Positions 26,047 to 35,069 of a stretch of 64,000 nucleotides of DNA are shown in pieces. How positions within the stretch are numbered: position 1 is the first letter of the stretch; the number at the start of each line of letters is the position of its first letter. The translations under genes were made by a program, and so were the position numbers. The stretch covers positions 62,001-126,000 of the forward strand of contig NZ_RXHJ01000001.1 of assembly GCF_003955685.1 (NCBI RefSeq). The letters are read 5' to 3'. The notes under the pieces were generated by a model that was given only the letters and a program-made list of their open reading frames with translations, was not told where the DNA came from and ran no database searches. The stretch comes from Corynebacterium hylobatis. Lineage in GTDB: Bacteria; Actinomycetota; Actinomycetes; Mycobacteriales; Mycobacteriaceae.

Positions 26047-27957
26047 GTGAGTTCCGCATGTGGCTGCGAACCGGCTGGGCCGAGGGTTGAGCCTGGGGAG
26101 TCCAGCCCATGGTGGCGTGACCGTGCCGTTCTCCTCCCGGTGGCCTCCGGCGTGGCCCTGCTGACCGGTCTGGTCCTCGAGTGGTTCATTCCCGGATCCG
26201 GGCCAGTGGCCCTCGTCCTGTTCTGGCTGTCACTGCTGCTGGGTGCCTCCCAGTTCGTTCCCGGGTCCCTGCGGGGGTTGTTGACCAAGGGCAAGCTCGG
26301 TATCGGGTTGTTGATGACCATTAGCGCCGTGGGCGCGGTACTCCTCGGTTTCATTGAAGAAGCCGCTGCCCTGGCCTTCCTCTATTCCATTGCTGAGGCC
26401 CTGGAGGACAGGGCGATGGATAAGGCCCGCTCGGGCCTGCGTGCCCTGCTGGCCCTGATCCCCTCGACCGCGACGATTGTCGCCGCTCACGGGGCCGCCC
26501 GGACGATACCCGTCGAGGAGCTCGTCGTCGGTGATGTGCTGCGCCTGGCCGCCGGGGAACGACTGGCCACCGACGGGGTGGTCCGCGCCGGGCACAGCAG
26601 CCTGGACACCTCGGCGATCACCGGGGAATCCATCCCTGTCGAGGTCGGCCCCGGAGATGCGGTGCTGGCCGGTTCGATCAACACCTCCGGCACCCTCGAG
26701 GTCGAGGCCACCGCCGCCGGGACGGACAACTCCTTGACCACTGTCGTCGCCCTGGTCGAACAGGCCCAGAACGACAAGGGGCAGCGGGCGCGGATCGCCG
26801 ACCGCCTGGCCCGCCCCCTGGTGCCCGGAGTGCTCATCCTCGCCGTCCTCGTCGCCGTGGTCGGCTCCCTGCTGGGGGATCCGGAGGTGTGGATGGAACG
26901 TGCCCTGGTCGTGCTGGTCGCAGCCTCGCCGTGCGCGTTGGCCATCTCGGTGCCGGTCACGGTGGTCTCGGCGATTGGAGCGGCCAGTAAATTCGGTGTG
27001 ATCATCAAATCCGGGGCGGCGTTTGAACGCCTCGGCGGCATCCGCCACCTGGCCCTGGACAAGACGGGAACCTTGACCCGCAACCAGCCCACCGTCACGG
27101 CCGTGCTGACCACGGAGGGCACGGACCGGGCCGAGGTCCTCCGCTGGGCGGGCGCCCTCGAGTCCGACTCCACCCACCCGCTGGCAGCTGCCATCACGGC
27201 CGCCGCTGACCATGGTCCTTCCGCCCGGCAGATCGACGAGGCCGTCGGCCACGGGATCACCGGTCTCATCGCCGGTGCGCAGGTCGCGGTCGGCAGCCCC
27301 CGCTGGTTGCCCGCCGGCCCCCTGGCCGATGAGGTAGCGGCCCTGGAGAACCAGGGCATGACCGTCGTCATCGTCCACCGCAACCACCAGCCGGTGGGGG
27401 CCATCGGGGTGCGTGATGAACTCCGTCCCGAGGCTGCCGAGGTCATCGCGTCACTGACGGCCGAGGGGGTGGGGCTCACCATGCTCACCGGCGACAACAC
27501 CCGCACCGCCACCGCCCTGGCCCGCCAGGCCGGCATTCACGATGTGCGTGCACAGCTACGCCCGGAGGATAAGGCACAGGCGGTGGCCGGGCTGACCGAC
27601 CGGGGTCCGGTGGCGATGATCGGCGACGGCATCAACGACGCCCCCGCCCTGGCCCGCGCCGATATCGGCATCGCCATGGGAGCCAGAGGTTCGGATGCCG
27701 CCATCGAATCCGCCGATGTGGCCTTCACCGGCGATGACCTGCGTCTGATTACCCGGGCCCTGCACCATGCCCGCAGGGGACGGGCCATCATCAACCAGAA
27801 CATTGTCCTGTCACTGGCCATCATCATCACCCTCCTGCCGCTGGCGATCACCGGTGTCCTGGGGCTGGCTGCTGTCGTGCTCATCCACGAGGTCGCTGAG
27901 GTCATCGTCATCGCCAACGGACTACGCGCCGCCCGCACCACAGCCACCGCTCACTGA
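26047..27957 (+). CDS. Heavy-metal P1B-type ATPase (CtpG-like)
   Basis: A 636-residue metal efflux pump of the inner membrane. Order: a short Cys-rich N-terminus (SSACGCE) with no full HMA domain, membrane helices, an actuator domain with ITGESIPVE (~195-203), the ion-path motif SPCALAI (usually CPC), DKTGTLT (phosphorylated Asp ~340), HPL in DSTHPLAAA, GDGINDAPALA, and C-terminal helices. The SPC motif and pairing with CmtR resemble the cmtR-ctpG module of mycobacteria. The likely ions are Cd, Pb, Zn or Co; which cannot be decided here. The GTG at 26047 has GGGGAGG upstream; an ATG at 25987 would overlap cmtR heavily. Confidence 0.9.
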   Translation: MSSACGCEPAGPRVEPGESSPWWRDRAVLLPVASGVALLTGLVLEWFIPGSGPVALVLFWLSLLLGASQFVPGSLRGLLTKGKLGIGLLMTISAVGAVLLGFIEEAAALAFLYSIAEALEDRAMDKARSGLRALLALIPSTATIVAAHGAARTIPVEELVVGDVLRLAAGERLATDGVVRAGHSSLDTSAITGESIPVEVGPGDAVLAGSINTSGTLEVEATAAGTDNSLTTVVALVEQAQNDKGQRARIADRLARPLVPGVLILAVLVAVVGSLLGDPEVWMERALVVLVAASPCALAISVPVTVVSAIGAASKFGVIIKSGAAFERLGGIRHLALDKTGTLTRNQPTVTAVLTTEGTDRAEVLRWAGALESDSTHPLAAAITAAADHGPSARQIDEAVGHGITGLIAGAQVAVGSPRWLPAGPLADEVAALENQGMTVVIVHRNHQPVGAIGVRDELRPEAAEVIASLTAEGVGLTMLTGDNTRTATALARQAGIHDVRAQLRPEDKAQAVAGLTDRGPVAMIGDGINDAPALARADIGIAMGARGSDAAIESADVAFTGDDLRLITRALHHARRGRAIINQNIVLSLAIIITLLPLAITGVLGLAAVVLIHEVAEVIVIANGLRAARTTATAH

Positions 27958-28003
27958 GCAGGAGCGCGGGGGAAGCCCGGCACCTTCCACTCCGGTTGAT
28001 GGC

Positions 28004-28609
28004 TCAGGCCTGTGACCGACGCCGGATCTCCTCCACCAGTTCGTCGACCTGCGGGGCCAGGGCTTCGAGGGGGCCGTTGTTGTCGATGAGCACGTCCGCG
28101 GCGACGCGTCGGATGTCGTCGGGCACCTGGGCGTCAATACGCCGGCGGACATCCATCTCCGCCAGGCCCCGCTTATCGACGAGCCTCCGCACCCGCTCCT
28201 CTGCGTCCACGTCAATCACCACGACCAGGTCCATCTGCCGGTCCAGCCCCTTGTCCACCAGCAGGGGCATGTCGTAGACGATGGCCGTCTCCCCAGCCTC
28301 CTCTGCTGCGGCGAATCGCCGGGCCGTCTCCTCCGCGATGCGCGGGTGGGTGATGGAGTTGAGCAGGGCGGTGTGCTCGGCATCGACGAAGGCCTTCGCC
28401 GCCAGCCCCGCCCGGTCCAGTGAACCGTCCGCCCGAATGATGTCCGGCCCGAAGGCCTCCGCCAGTTCCTGCAGGGCTGGTTGCCCGGGTTCAACGATGT
28501 CGCGGGCGATCTGGTCCGCGTCCACCACCGGGATGCCGTGTGCGAGAAGCAGTCCCGTCACTGTTGATTTTCCACTGCCGATGCCACCTGTGAGTCCGAC
28601 TTTGATCAT
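28004..28609 (-). CDS. coaE: Dephospho-CoA kinase
   Basis: A 201-residue cytoplasmic kinase performing the last step of coenzyme A synthesis. The P-loop GLTGGIGSGKST is at the N-terminus (~4-15), followed by DADQIARDIVEPGQPAL, and a lid/CoA region with MPLLVDKGLDR. The ATG at 28609 gives the standard start MIKVGLTGG. Five extra codons in the C-terminus are normal for corynebacteria. The region up to the ATPase gene (46 bases) holds no other gene. Confidence 0.93.
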   Translation of the reverse strand: MIKVGLTGGIGSGKSTVTGLLLAHGIPVVDADQIARDIVEPGQPALQELAEAFGPDIIRADGSLDRAGLAAKAFVDAEHTALLNSITHPRIAEETARRFAAAEEAGETAIVYDMPLLVDKGLDRQMDLVVVIDVDAEERVRRLVDKRGLAEMDVRRRIDAQVPDDIRRVAADVLIDNNGPLEALAPQVDELVEEIRRRSQA

Positions 28610-28640
28610 GACCCACATGGTAGCGCCGGACACAGCGAAC

Positions 28641-28646
28641 TAGGAT
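28641..28646 (+). promoter_or_regulatory. Probable -10 box, leaderless lipoprotein gene
   Basis: TAGGAT ends seven bases before the ATG at 28654; no ribosome-binding sequence is visible. Confidence 0.5.
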
Positions 28647-28653
28647 CAGTCGA

Positions 28654-29349
28654 ATGCGACACTTCAAGATGACCGCCCTCGCCGGGGCCCTGGCCTGCGG
28701 CCTCGCGTTGAGCGCCTGCGGCAGCGACAGCTCCCCCACCACCGAGACCACCGTCACCACCGAGGCCGACGGGCCGATCGCCATCCCGCTGAACGCCGAC
28801 GGCACCGTCGACGAAACCCTCTTCTTCGAGCTCATGTCCCGCGCGGAGGAGACCGTCACCACGGAGGTCTTCACCTCCCGCCTCGTCGACCCGGCCACCC
28901 GCGAACCTATCGACGGGGATTCCGACACCTCCTACATCGACCACGAGGCTGAGCAGCTCCTGCGCGTCGAGGTCATCGACGGCATCACCTACGAGACCTT
29001 CGAGACGGCCGAGGAGATGTGGACGCGTGTCGACGGCGGCGCGTGGGAATCCGCCATGGAAGAGGCCACCGAGGACGACCTCACCGAGGAGGAGACCGAC
29101 GCAGAGACCGAGGAATACTGGGAGGACCCGCTGACCACCTCCGTCGAGATCATCGACCTCGACGCCCGGGTATTCCGGATCAACCAGGAGTACCGGGACG
29201 ACGCGGAGACCTACGCCGCGGAGGTCACCCTGGACGATCAGATGCGCGTTGTCGAGTCGTTTATCGACTACGGCGACGGCACCGCCTTCCTCCAGGAGAC
29301 CGCCTCGGTCAACGAGCCGGTGGAATTCCCCACCGACCTGCCGATCTAA
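28654..29349 (+). CDS. Acidic lipoprotein
   Basis: A 231-residue protein with a lipoprotein signal ending LSAC (Cys ~22), then a Ser/Thr linker. The mature part is strongly acidic, with an almost uninterrupted Glu/Asp/Thr-rich segment around residues 130-155 (EEATEDDLTEEETDAE). It resembles LprG/LppX-like or DUF-type secreted lipoproteins of corynebacteria only in general; no family is assigned. It is convergent with ptsG, with a four-base overlap of the coding ends. Confidence 0.7.
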   Translation: MRHFKMTALAGALACGLALSACGSDSSPTTETTVTTEADGPIAIPLNADGTVDETLFFELMSRAEETVTTEVFTSRLVDPATREPIDGDSDTSYIDHEAEQLLRVEVIDGITYETFETAEEMWTRVDGGAWESAMEEATEDDLTEEETDAETEEYWEDPLTTSVEIIDLDARVFRINQEYRDDAETYAAEVTLDDQMRVVESFIDYGDGTAFLQETASVNEPVEFPTDLPI

Positions 29350-31322
29350 ACCGTCTCCGTCACCTTCGCGGTGGCATCGATGACCGGGTCACCGACAGCA
29401 ACTTCACCCGTGGCGGTCAGCGCCACGACGTCGGCGAGCTTGCGGTGGTTGGTCACCACCACCGGGGTGATGGCGCTGTAACCAGCCTCCTCGATGGCGG
29501 CGCGGTCAAAACGCACCAGGGGTTGGCCGGCGGTGACCCGGTCACCCTTGGCCACCAGCAGCTCAAAGCCCTTGCCCTCCATGTTCACGGTGTCGATGCC
29601 GATGTGCACCAGCAGCTGCACCCCACCGTCGAGCTTCAGGCCGACGGCGTGCCCGGTCGGGAAGGCCACCATCACCGAACCATCGGCTGGGGCGACGACG
29701 GTGTCACCCGAGGGGTCGATGGCGATGCCCTTGCCCACCGCGCCCGCGGCGAAGGCCTCGTCCGGCACCTCGTTGAGCGGGACAACGCGCCCGGCCAGCG
29801 GGGAACGGATCTGGAAGGTGTCGCCCGGGGTGGTTGCGGCGGGGGCGACGGCGGCGTCGATACGCTCGTCCTCCGCACGGTTGGCCTCCTCCCGCTCCGC
29901 GGCGATCCGGGCCAGTGCCTCCGCCTTCTCCTCCTTGCCGCGGTAGTCGAGGAAGACCACCAGCAGCATGGAGGTGAAGAACGCGACCGCCAGGCCGATG
30001 GCGTAACCGTAGATCGGGTCCATCGCCGGGATGGTCAGCAGGGAGGTGAACACGAAGGCGTAGGCGCGGACATCGAAGAAGCCCATCACCACACCACCGA
30101 GGAAACAACCCGGCAACAGGCGTAGATACGTCTTCTTGAAGCGCAGCAGCACACCGTAGAGCGAAGGCTCGGAGATACCACCCAGCAGGCCGGCCATCAT
30201 GCCGCCCAGGGAGACCTGGCGCATCGACCTGTTGTGTTCCTTGATGGAGATGATCATCACGCCCGTGACCACACCGAAGCAGGCGAAGTTCCACGCACCC
30301 ATGGGGCCCTGGATGAAGTCGTAGCCCAGCGTCGCGATGTTCTGGATCATGATCGCATTCAGCGGCCAGTGCAGCCCCAACGGCACGAGGAACGGGTAGA
30401 GCATCGGGATGATGATCGCCAGGATGAACGGCGAGAACGCGTTGACCGTCTCCAGCAGGCTGGCGATGCCGTTACCCACGCCAATGCCGAAGGGGCCGAG
30501 CAGGAAGGCCGTCGCCGGGATCATGATCAGCAGCGAGAAGAACGGCACGAAGACCATCTGCACCGCACTCGGGATCAGCTTCTTCAGTCCCTTCTCCACC
30601 CAGAACAGTCCGATCGCCGCGATCAACGGCGGGAATACCTGGCCCGAATAGTCATTGAGCACCATCGGCAGGCCGAAGATGTTGACCGTGTCACCCGCCA
30701 CACCCAGCGCCAGGAACTCCGGGGTCAGCAGCGCCGCCGGGATCGCCGCACCCACCCACTCATTCGCCCCCAGCTTCCGGGCGGCGGTCGCACCCACCAT
30801 GATCGGCAGGAAGTAGAACACCGAACGCCACATCGCGTGCATGAACACGTAGGTGTCCGGCTGCTCCTCCATCGGCGCGCGGAAATCCTGCCAGCCGAAG
30901 GTGTCGGCCAGCACCAGCAGCGTGATGATCAGCGACGCACCCAGCAGGGCCCACAGGATCGGGCGGAACGTATCGGAGAGGAACTCGAAACCGTAGTCCA
31001 CCCAGGAGTACTTCCCGCGCACCCCCTCGTACTCCTTCTTCGAGGGCGCGGCCTCCTCATCGAGCTTGCCCATCCCCGGTTCCTTGACCAGCGCGTTGTA
31101 GTACTCCGCCACGCCGCCGCCCATCACCACCTGCATGCCGGTGGTGCCCTGCTTGACCACACCGAGCACCGCCGGATCGGACTCCAGCTTCTCCACGTCC
31201 ACCTTGCCCTGGTCCCGCAACTGGAAACGCAGGCGGGTCGCGCAGTAGGTGAGGTTGGTGACGTTCTCCGCCCCGCCGATCTCGCGGAGGATGTGTTGGG
31301 AGGTGGTTGTCGTCGACGCCAT
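29346..31322 (-). CDS. ptsG: Glucose-specific PTS permease EIIBCA
   Basis: A 658-residue membrane protein that imports and phosphorylates glucose using phosphate from PEP via HPr. Domain order is B-C-A. The IIB cysteine is in TYCATRLRF (Cys27). The IIC membrane domain spans ~95-455 with SDTFRPILWALLGA and GGISEPSLYG. A charged Ala/Glu linker follows (~460-510). The IIA domain has the phospho-histidine in LVHIGIDTV (His573). Sequence and domain order match PtsG of C. glutamicum rather than PtsS or BglF. GAAAGG lies nine bases before the ATG. The 334-base upstream region contains a CCGGTTATAACCGG palindrome. Confidence 0.93.
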   Translation of the reverse strand: MASTTTTSQHILREIGGAENVTNLTYCATRLRFQLRDQGKVDVEKLESDPAVLGVVKQGTTGMQVVMGGGVAEYYNALVKEPGMGKLDEEAAPSKKEYEGVRGKYSWVDYGFEFLSDTFRPILWALLGASLIITLLVLADTFGWQDFRAPMEEQPDTYVFMHAMWRSVFYFLPIMVGATAARKLGANEWVGAAIPAALLTPEFLALGVAGDTVNIFGLPMVLNDYSGQVFPPLIAAIGLFWVEKGLKKLIPSAVQMVFVPFFSLLIMIPATAFLLGPFGIGVGNGIASLLETVNAFSPFILAIIIPMLYPFLVPLGLHWPLNAIMIQNIATLGYDFIQGPMGAWNFACFGVVTGVMIISIKEHNRSMRQVSLGGMMAGLLGGISEPSLYGVLLRFKKTYLRLLPGCFLGGVVMGFFDVRAYAFVFTSLLTIPAMDPIYGYAIGLAVAFFTSMLLVVFLDYRGKEEKAEALARIAAEREEANRAEDERIDAAVAPAATTPGDTFQIRSPLAGRVVPLNEVPDEAFAAGAVGKGIAIDPSGDTVVAPADGSVMVAFPTGHAVGLKLDGGVQLLVHIGIDTVNMEGKGFELLVAKGDRVTAGQPLVRFDRAAIEEAGYSAITPVVVTNHRKLADVVALTATGEVAVGDPVIDATAKVTETV

Positions 31323-31656
31323 CTGTTCAGACCTTTCGTCGGTTCAGGTGCGACCGCGACAGGACTGCTCCCGGCACACCGTGAATCTGTGTCGTCCGGG
31401 CCGGAAGAAATCGCCCCGGTTATAACCGGCAACCACGAAACCAGTCTCCTCGTGCAACTTCCTACCGAGACCTCGCCCGTGGCACCTGAGCCGAAACAAG
31501 CTCGACTGACCTCAACTTTAGGCGGGAGCAGGCCCGTTTGGAAGAGTTCCTGAGATTCAGGCCACTCCGCCGCACAGGCCGGCCTGTGGGCGGGATCAGG
31601 ACATAACCACCGCCTCGTTCCACGCGGGTCACCTGCCACCGATACCATGTGCAACC
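31323..31656. promoter_or_regulatory. Divergent control region of ptsG and the DUF4185 gene
   Basis: This 334-base region separates the divergent genes. It contains a perfect 14-bp palindrome at 31416-31429, 94 bases before the ptsG start. Near its right end a TACCAT-like box lies eight bases before the DUF4185 ATG. I saw no second gene and could not place a confident GlxR or SugR site. Confidence 0.5.
31416..31429. promoter_or_regulatory. 14-bp palindrome upstream of ptsG
   Basis: CCGGTTATAACCGG is its own reverse complement and has an A+T core in G+C-rich DNA. It could be an operator for a repressor of ptsG. Confidence 0.4.
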
Positions 31657-32997
31657 ATGCCGAGAATTCGCCCGTCGGTGCTGGCCGCAGCCATCACCGG
31701 CCTCGCCGCCCTGATCATCACCGCCGCCCCCGCTGCTGCGCAGTCATCTTCGACGACCGTCGGGCCCGCAGCCCCCTGCTCCCCCGGCCTGTCCTCATTC
31801 GGCGGTTCCTCTCTGGCTGGTTCCTCCGCCCCGATGCTCCGGGGCACCCCCGGAACGACCCTGCCCGTGCTCAAGGGCCCCACCCAGGCCATGCACCTGG
31901 TCACCGGTGCCGGCTCCCCGCAGCGCACCGACCAGCGCTGGGCCCTGGCCGGCACCGACCTCGGCATCGCCTTCACCGACGAAACCGGAGAGACTATCCT
32001 CGCCTTCGGTGACACCGTCGCCTGCGACGGCACCCCCACCGACTGGCGCTCCAACACCCTCGTGCGCACCACCGACCGCAACTACACCGACGGACTGCAC
32101 ATCGACCAGGCACTGACCGCCACCGGATTCCGCGACGAAGGCAAGGCCGTGGAGTTCATCCCCTCGCTGAAGATCCCCGGCGTCGAGCACACCACCATTC
32201 CCACCGCCGGCATCGCCGTGGGTGATGTCCTCTTCATCGACTACATGTCGGTGCGCTCCTGGGGTGCCCCGGGCGAATGGGTGACCAACTACGCCGCCAC
32301 CGTGAAATCCACCGACGGCGGCGTGACCTGGCAGCTCGTGCCCGAATCCCTCCGGATCAACAGCACCGGCCACGCCGACGTGCTCGCTGCGCTTCCTGAG
32401 CTGCCCGCGGGCTACGGCATGGATAACGAGCAGCTGCAGATGAGTGCACTCGTCCACGGCGGGGACGGCTGGATCTACCGCATGTCCACCCCCTCCGGCC
32501 GCCAGGAACAGGCGGTCCTCGCCCGCATCGCACCGGAGGACTTCCCCGACGAATCCGCCTTCACCTACTTCGACGGCACCAGCTGGCAGGACGACCCCGC
32601 CGTAGCCGTCCCGGTTCTCGACGGGAAGGTCTCCGAGCTCTCCCTGACCTACAACGACCACCTCGGCCAGTGGGTGGCCATGTACATCGACGGCAACGGC
32701 ATGGTCCTGCGCACGGCCGACGAGTTGACCGGCCCCTGGTCCGAGAAACGCATGCTGGTCAACACCGGCACCATCCCCGACCTTTACGGCGGTTTCGTCC
32801 TCCCCTACAACGACGACCGCCACCTCTACTATGTGGCCACCACCTGGTCCTCCTACAACGTGATGCTCATGCGCACGGACCTGGGTGAGCAGACCACGGC
32901 GCTTGACGACCAGGTCGAGGTCGTCGGCACCCTCGACTTCAGCGACCCGGCGGAGCCGACCCTGGTGGAGGAGCCTGGGCTCCCGGCGGTGGAATAG
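31657..32997 (+). CDS. Secreted DUF4185 protein, endo-D-arabinanase-like (GH183)
   Basis: A 446-residue protein with a cleavable signal peptide (MPRIRPSVLAAAITGL to AAAAQ, ~30 residues) and no anchor. DUF4185 signatures: GTDLGIAF, AFGDTVACDG followed by WRSNTLVRTTD, a TVKSTDGGVTW strand, and AMYIDGNGMVLRTAD. Several repeats suggest a five-bladed propeller. DUF4185 enzymes from mycobacteria and phages were assigned to GH183, cleaving D-arabinan of arabinogalactan. A corynebacterial copy would act on its own wall polymer. The exact activity is inferred from the family. Confidence 0.8.
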   Translation: MPRIRPSVLAAAITGLAALIITAAPAAAQSSSTTVGPAAPCSPGLSSFGGSSLAGSSAPMLRGTPGTTLPVLKGPTQAMHLVTGAGSPQRTDQRWALAGTDLGIAFTDETGETILAFGDTVACDGTPTDWRSNTLVRTTDRNYTDGLHIDQALTATGFRDEGKAVEFIPSLKIPGVEHTTIPTAGIAVGDVLFIDYMSVRSWGAPGEWVTNYAATVKSTDGGVTWQLVPESLRINSTGHADVLAALPELPAGYGMDNEQLQMSALVHGGDGWIYRMSTPSGRQEQAVLARIAPEDFPDESAFTYFDGTSWQDDPAVAVPVLDGKVSELSLTYNDHLGQWVAMYIDGNGMVLRTADELTGPWSEKRMLVNTGTIPDLYGGFVLPYNDDRHLYYVATTWSSYNVMLMRTDLGEQTTALDDQVEVVGTLDFSDPAEPTLVEEPGLPAVE

Positions 32998-33035
32998 GGG
33001 AAACCGCGGAGCGGGTAGATATACGCCTGGGCTGC

Positions 33036-33188
33036 CTACCCCGCCAGCGCGGCGAGCAAGGTGATCAGCAGAGTCGTGCCAGCAAGGACGCCCACCAGGA
33101 TCCACAGGGATCGGTTGCCGAAGTTCGGGACATTCATGCCGTGCCTGCGGACGAAGAGTTCGTCATCGTCTGGCTCGTTGTAGTAGAT
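33036..33188 (-). CDS. Small single-span membrane protein, unusual start
   Basis: The frame encodes a 33-residue peptide from an ATG at 33137 (MNVPNFGNRSLWILVG ... ALAG) with one membrane helix. The reading continues upstream in frame as a coding-looking acidic segment (YYNEPDDDELFVRRHG) back to position 33188, where the codon is ATC. GGAGG sits exactly where a ribosome site should be for that ATC, while the ATG has none. Either ATC is used as a start, or an original ATG was lost or mis-sequenced. A TAG lies upstream at ~33209. Function unknown. Confidence 0.45.
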   Translation of the reverse strand: MYYNEPDDDELFVRRHGMNVPNFGNRSLWILVGVLAGTTLLITLLAALAG

Positions 33189-33235
33189 AGGTCCTCCCGG
33201 GGACTATTTCGTCGATTTCTGTCAGAAGACAGGAA

Positions 33236-33294
33236 TTTATCTCTGCAACTCTGACCAGAAATTCAATATTTCAGACAAGAGTTGCAGAGATAAA
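33236..33294. repeat. Long inverted repeat / hairpin in A+T-rich patch
   Basis: A perfect 17-bp inverted repeat (33236-33252 with 33278-33294, TTTATCTCTGCAACTCT) surrounds a 25-base loop that itself contains GAAAT/ATTTC pairing. It is not followed by a T-run on either strand and is more A+T-rich than its surroundings. It could be a miniature element, a recombination site or a structured RNA. Confidence 0.55.
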
Positions 33295-33344
33295 CCCTGC
33301 GCGCCCACTCTGAGCACCGCCCCGACCAAGCCCCACCCAGCAGG

Positions 33345-33379
33345 AAACCCCGCCCCCACCATGCGGCGGGGACGGGGTC
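33345..33379 (-). terminator. Terminator of rpsA
   Basis: Complementary CCCCG-rich and CGGGG-rich arms form a hairpin 26 bases past the rpsA stop. On the rpsA strand it ends in GGGGTTTCC. Confidence 0.75.
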
Positions 33380-33404
33380 AACTGGTACTGGAGCTAACTA
33401 GCCC

Positions 33405-34865
33405 TTAGTTGCCGGCCAGCTTCTCGCGCAGAGCAGCGAGCTGCTCGTCGGAAGCCAGGGAACCACCGGTGGTCTCCGGAGCGTCCTCGGATGCCGGAGC
33501 TGCATCCTCGGACTCGGAGGAGTAGTTGGTGGCAGCCTGCTCGGCAGCCTGCTCGGCGGCGACACGGTGACGCTCGATCTGAGCGGTGTGCAGCTGGTGG
33601 CGACGGTCGGCCTCTGCGTAGCGGGCCTCCCATGCCTGACGCTGCTCGTCGAACTCGGGCAGCCACTCGTTGGTCTCCGGGTCGAAGCCCTCGGGGAAGA
33701 TGTAGTTGCCCTGCTCGTCGTAGGAGTCGGCCATGCCGTACTTGGACGGGTCGAACTCCTCGGTGTAGTCCTCGTCAGCCTGCTTGAGGGACAGGGAGAT
33801 GCGGCGACGCTCGAGGTCGATGTCGATGACCTTGACCATGGCCTCCTGGCCGACGGTGACAACCTGGTCCGGGACCTCGACGTGGCGCTGAGCCAGCTCG
33901 GAGATGTGGACCAGGCCCTCGATGCCCTCCTCGACGCGGACGAAGGCGCCGAACGGGACGAGCTTGGTGACCTTGCCCGGGACGATCTGGCCCACAGCGT
34001 GGGTGCGGGCGAAGACGCGCCACGGGTCCTCCTGGGTCGCCTTCAGCGACAGGGAGACACGCTCGCGGTCGAGATCGACGTCGAGAACCTCGACGGTGAC
34101 CTCGTCGCCGACGGTGACGACCTCAGACGGGTGGTCGATGTGCTTCCAGGACAGCTCGGAAACGTGAACCAGGCCGTCGACACCGCCGAGATCGACGAAG
34201 GCGCCGAAGTTGACGATGGAGGAGACAACGCCCTTGCGGACCTGGCCCTTCTGCAGCTGGTGCAGGAACTCGGAGCGGACCTCGGACTGGGTCTGCTCGA
34301 GCCATGCGCGGCGGGACAGGACCACGTTGTTGCGGTGCTTGTCCAGCTCGATGATCTTCGCCTCGAGCTCCTGGCCGATGTACGGGTCCAGGTCGCGGAC
34401 GCGACGCATCTCGACGAGGGAGGCCGGCAGGAAGCCGCGGAGACCGATGTCCAGGATGAGGCCGCCCTTGACGACCTCGATGACGGTACCGGTGACCGGC
34501 TCGTCCTTCTCCTGCAGCTCCTCGATCGCACCCCAGGCGCGCTCGTACTGTGCGCGCTTCTTGGAGAGGATCAGACGACCCTCCTTGTCCTCCTTGGTGA
34601 GGACCAGTGCGTCGATCTGATCGCCGACCTCGACGACCTCGTCCGGGTCGACGTCGTGCTTGATGGACAGCTCGCGGGACGGGATGACGCCCTCGGTCTT
34701 GTATCCGATGTCAAGCAGGACCTCGTCGCGGTCGACCTTGACGACGGTGCCTTCAACGATGTCGCCATCGTTGAAGTACTTGATGGTCGCGTCGACTGCG
34801 GCGAGGAAATCCTCAGCGGTGCCAATGTCGTTGATGGCAACCTGAGGGGTAGTGGTGTTGGACAT
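33405..34865 (-). CDS. rpsA: 30S ribosomal protein S1
   Basis: A 486-residue RNA-binding ribosomal protein that helps mRNA docking on the small subunit. Four S1 (OB-fold) domains are visible: ~38-105 (GTVVKVDRDEVLLDIGYKT), ~123-190 (GTVIEVVKGGLILDIGLRG), ~208-276 (GVVSSIVNFGAFVDLGGVDG) and ~293-362 (GKVTKLVPFGAFVRVEEGIE). An acidic, Ala/Glu-rich tail follows. Size and four-domain layout match other corynebacteria. The start MSNTTTPQV at 34865 fits homologues; the reading to 34955 is not supported. A divergent methyltransferase gene begins 205 bases away. Confidence 0.95.
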   Translation of the reverse strand: MSNTTTPQVAINDIGTAEDFLAAVDATIKYFNDGDIVEGTVVKVDRDEVLLDIGYKTEGVIPSRELSIKHDVDPDEVVEVGDQIDALVLTKEDKEGRLILSKKRAQYERAWGAIEELQEKDEPVTGTVIEVVKGGLILDIGLRGFLPASLVEMRRVRDLDPYIGQELEAKIIELDKHRNNVVLSRRAWLEQTQSEVRSEFLHQLQKGQVRKGVVSSIVNFGAFVDLGGVDGLVHVSELSWKHIDHPSEVVTVGDEVTVEVLDVDLDRERVSLSLKATQEDPWRVFARTHAVGQIVPGKVTKLVPFGAFVRVEEGIEGLVHISELAQRHVEVPDQVVTVGQEAMVKVIDIDLERRRISLSLKQADEDYTEEFDPSKYGMADSYDEQGNYIFPEGFDPETNEWLPEFDEQRQAWEARYAEADRRHQLHTAQIERHRVAAEQAAEQAATNYSSESEDAAPASEDAPETTGGSLASDEQLAALREKLAGN

Positions 34866-35069
34866 GTGTTGAGTTGCTCCGAGTTGGATAGGAGATAGAA
34901 AGTGGGCAGGAACGTGTCTCTCGGTATCCGCCGTTGTCCGACGGGTCGATCTCACCCCACAACTGCCCAGGCCCTCCTATTACAGCCCGTAGCACCGCAA
35001 AGCACAGACACGCGCCTAGAACCCTACCTCCTCACCCGCGTGGGAGCAACTACCACGGAAAAGGATTTC

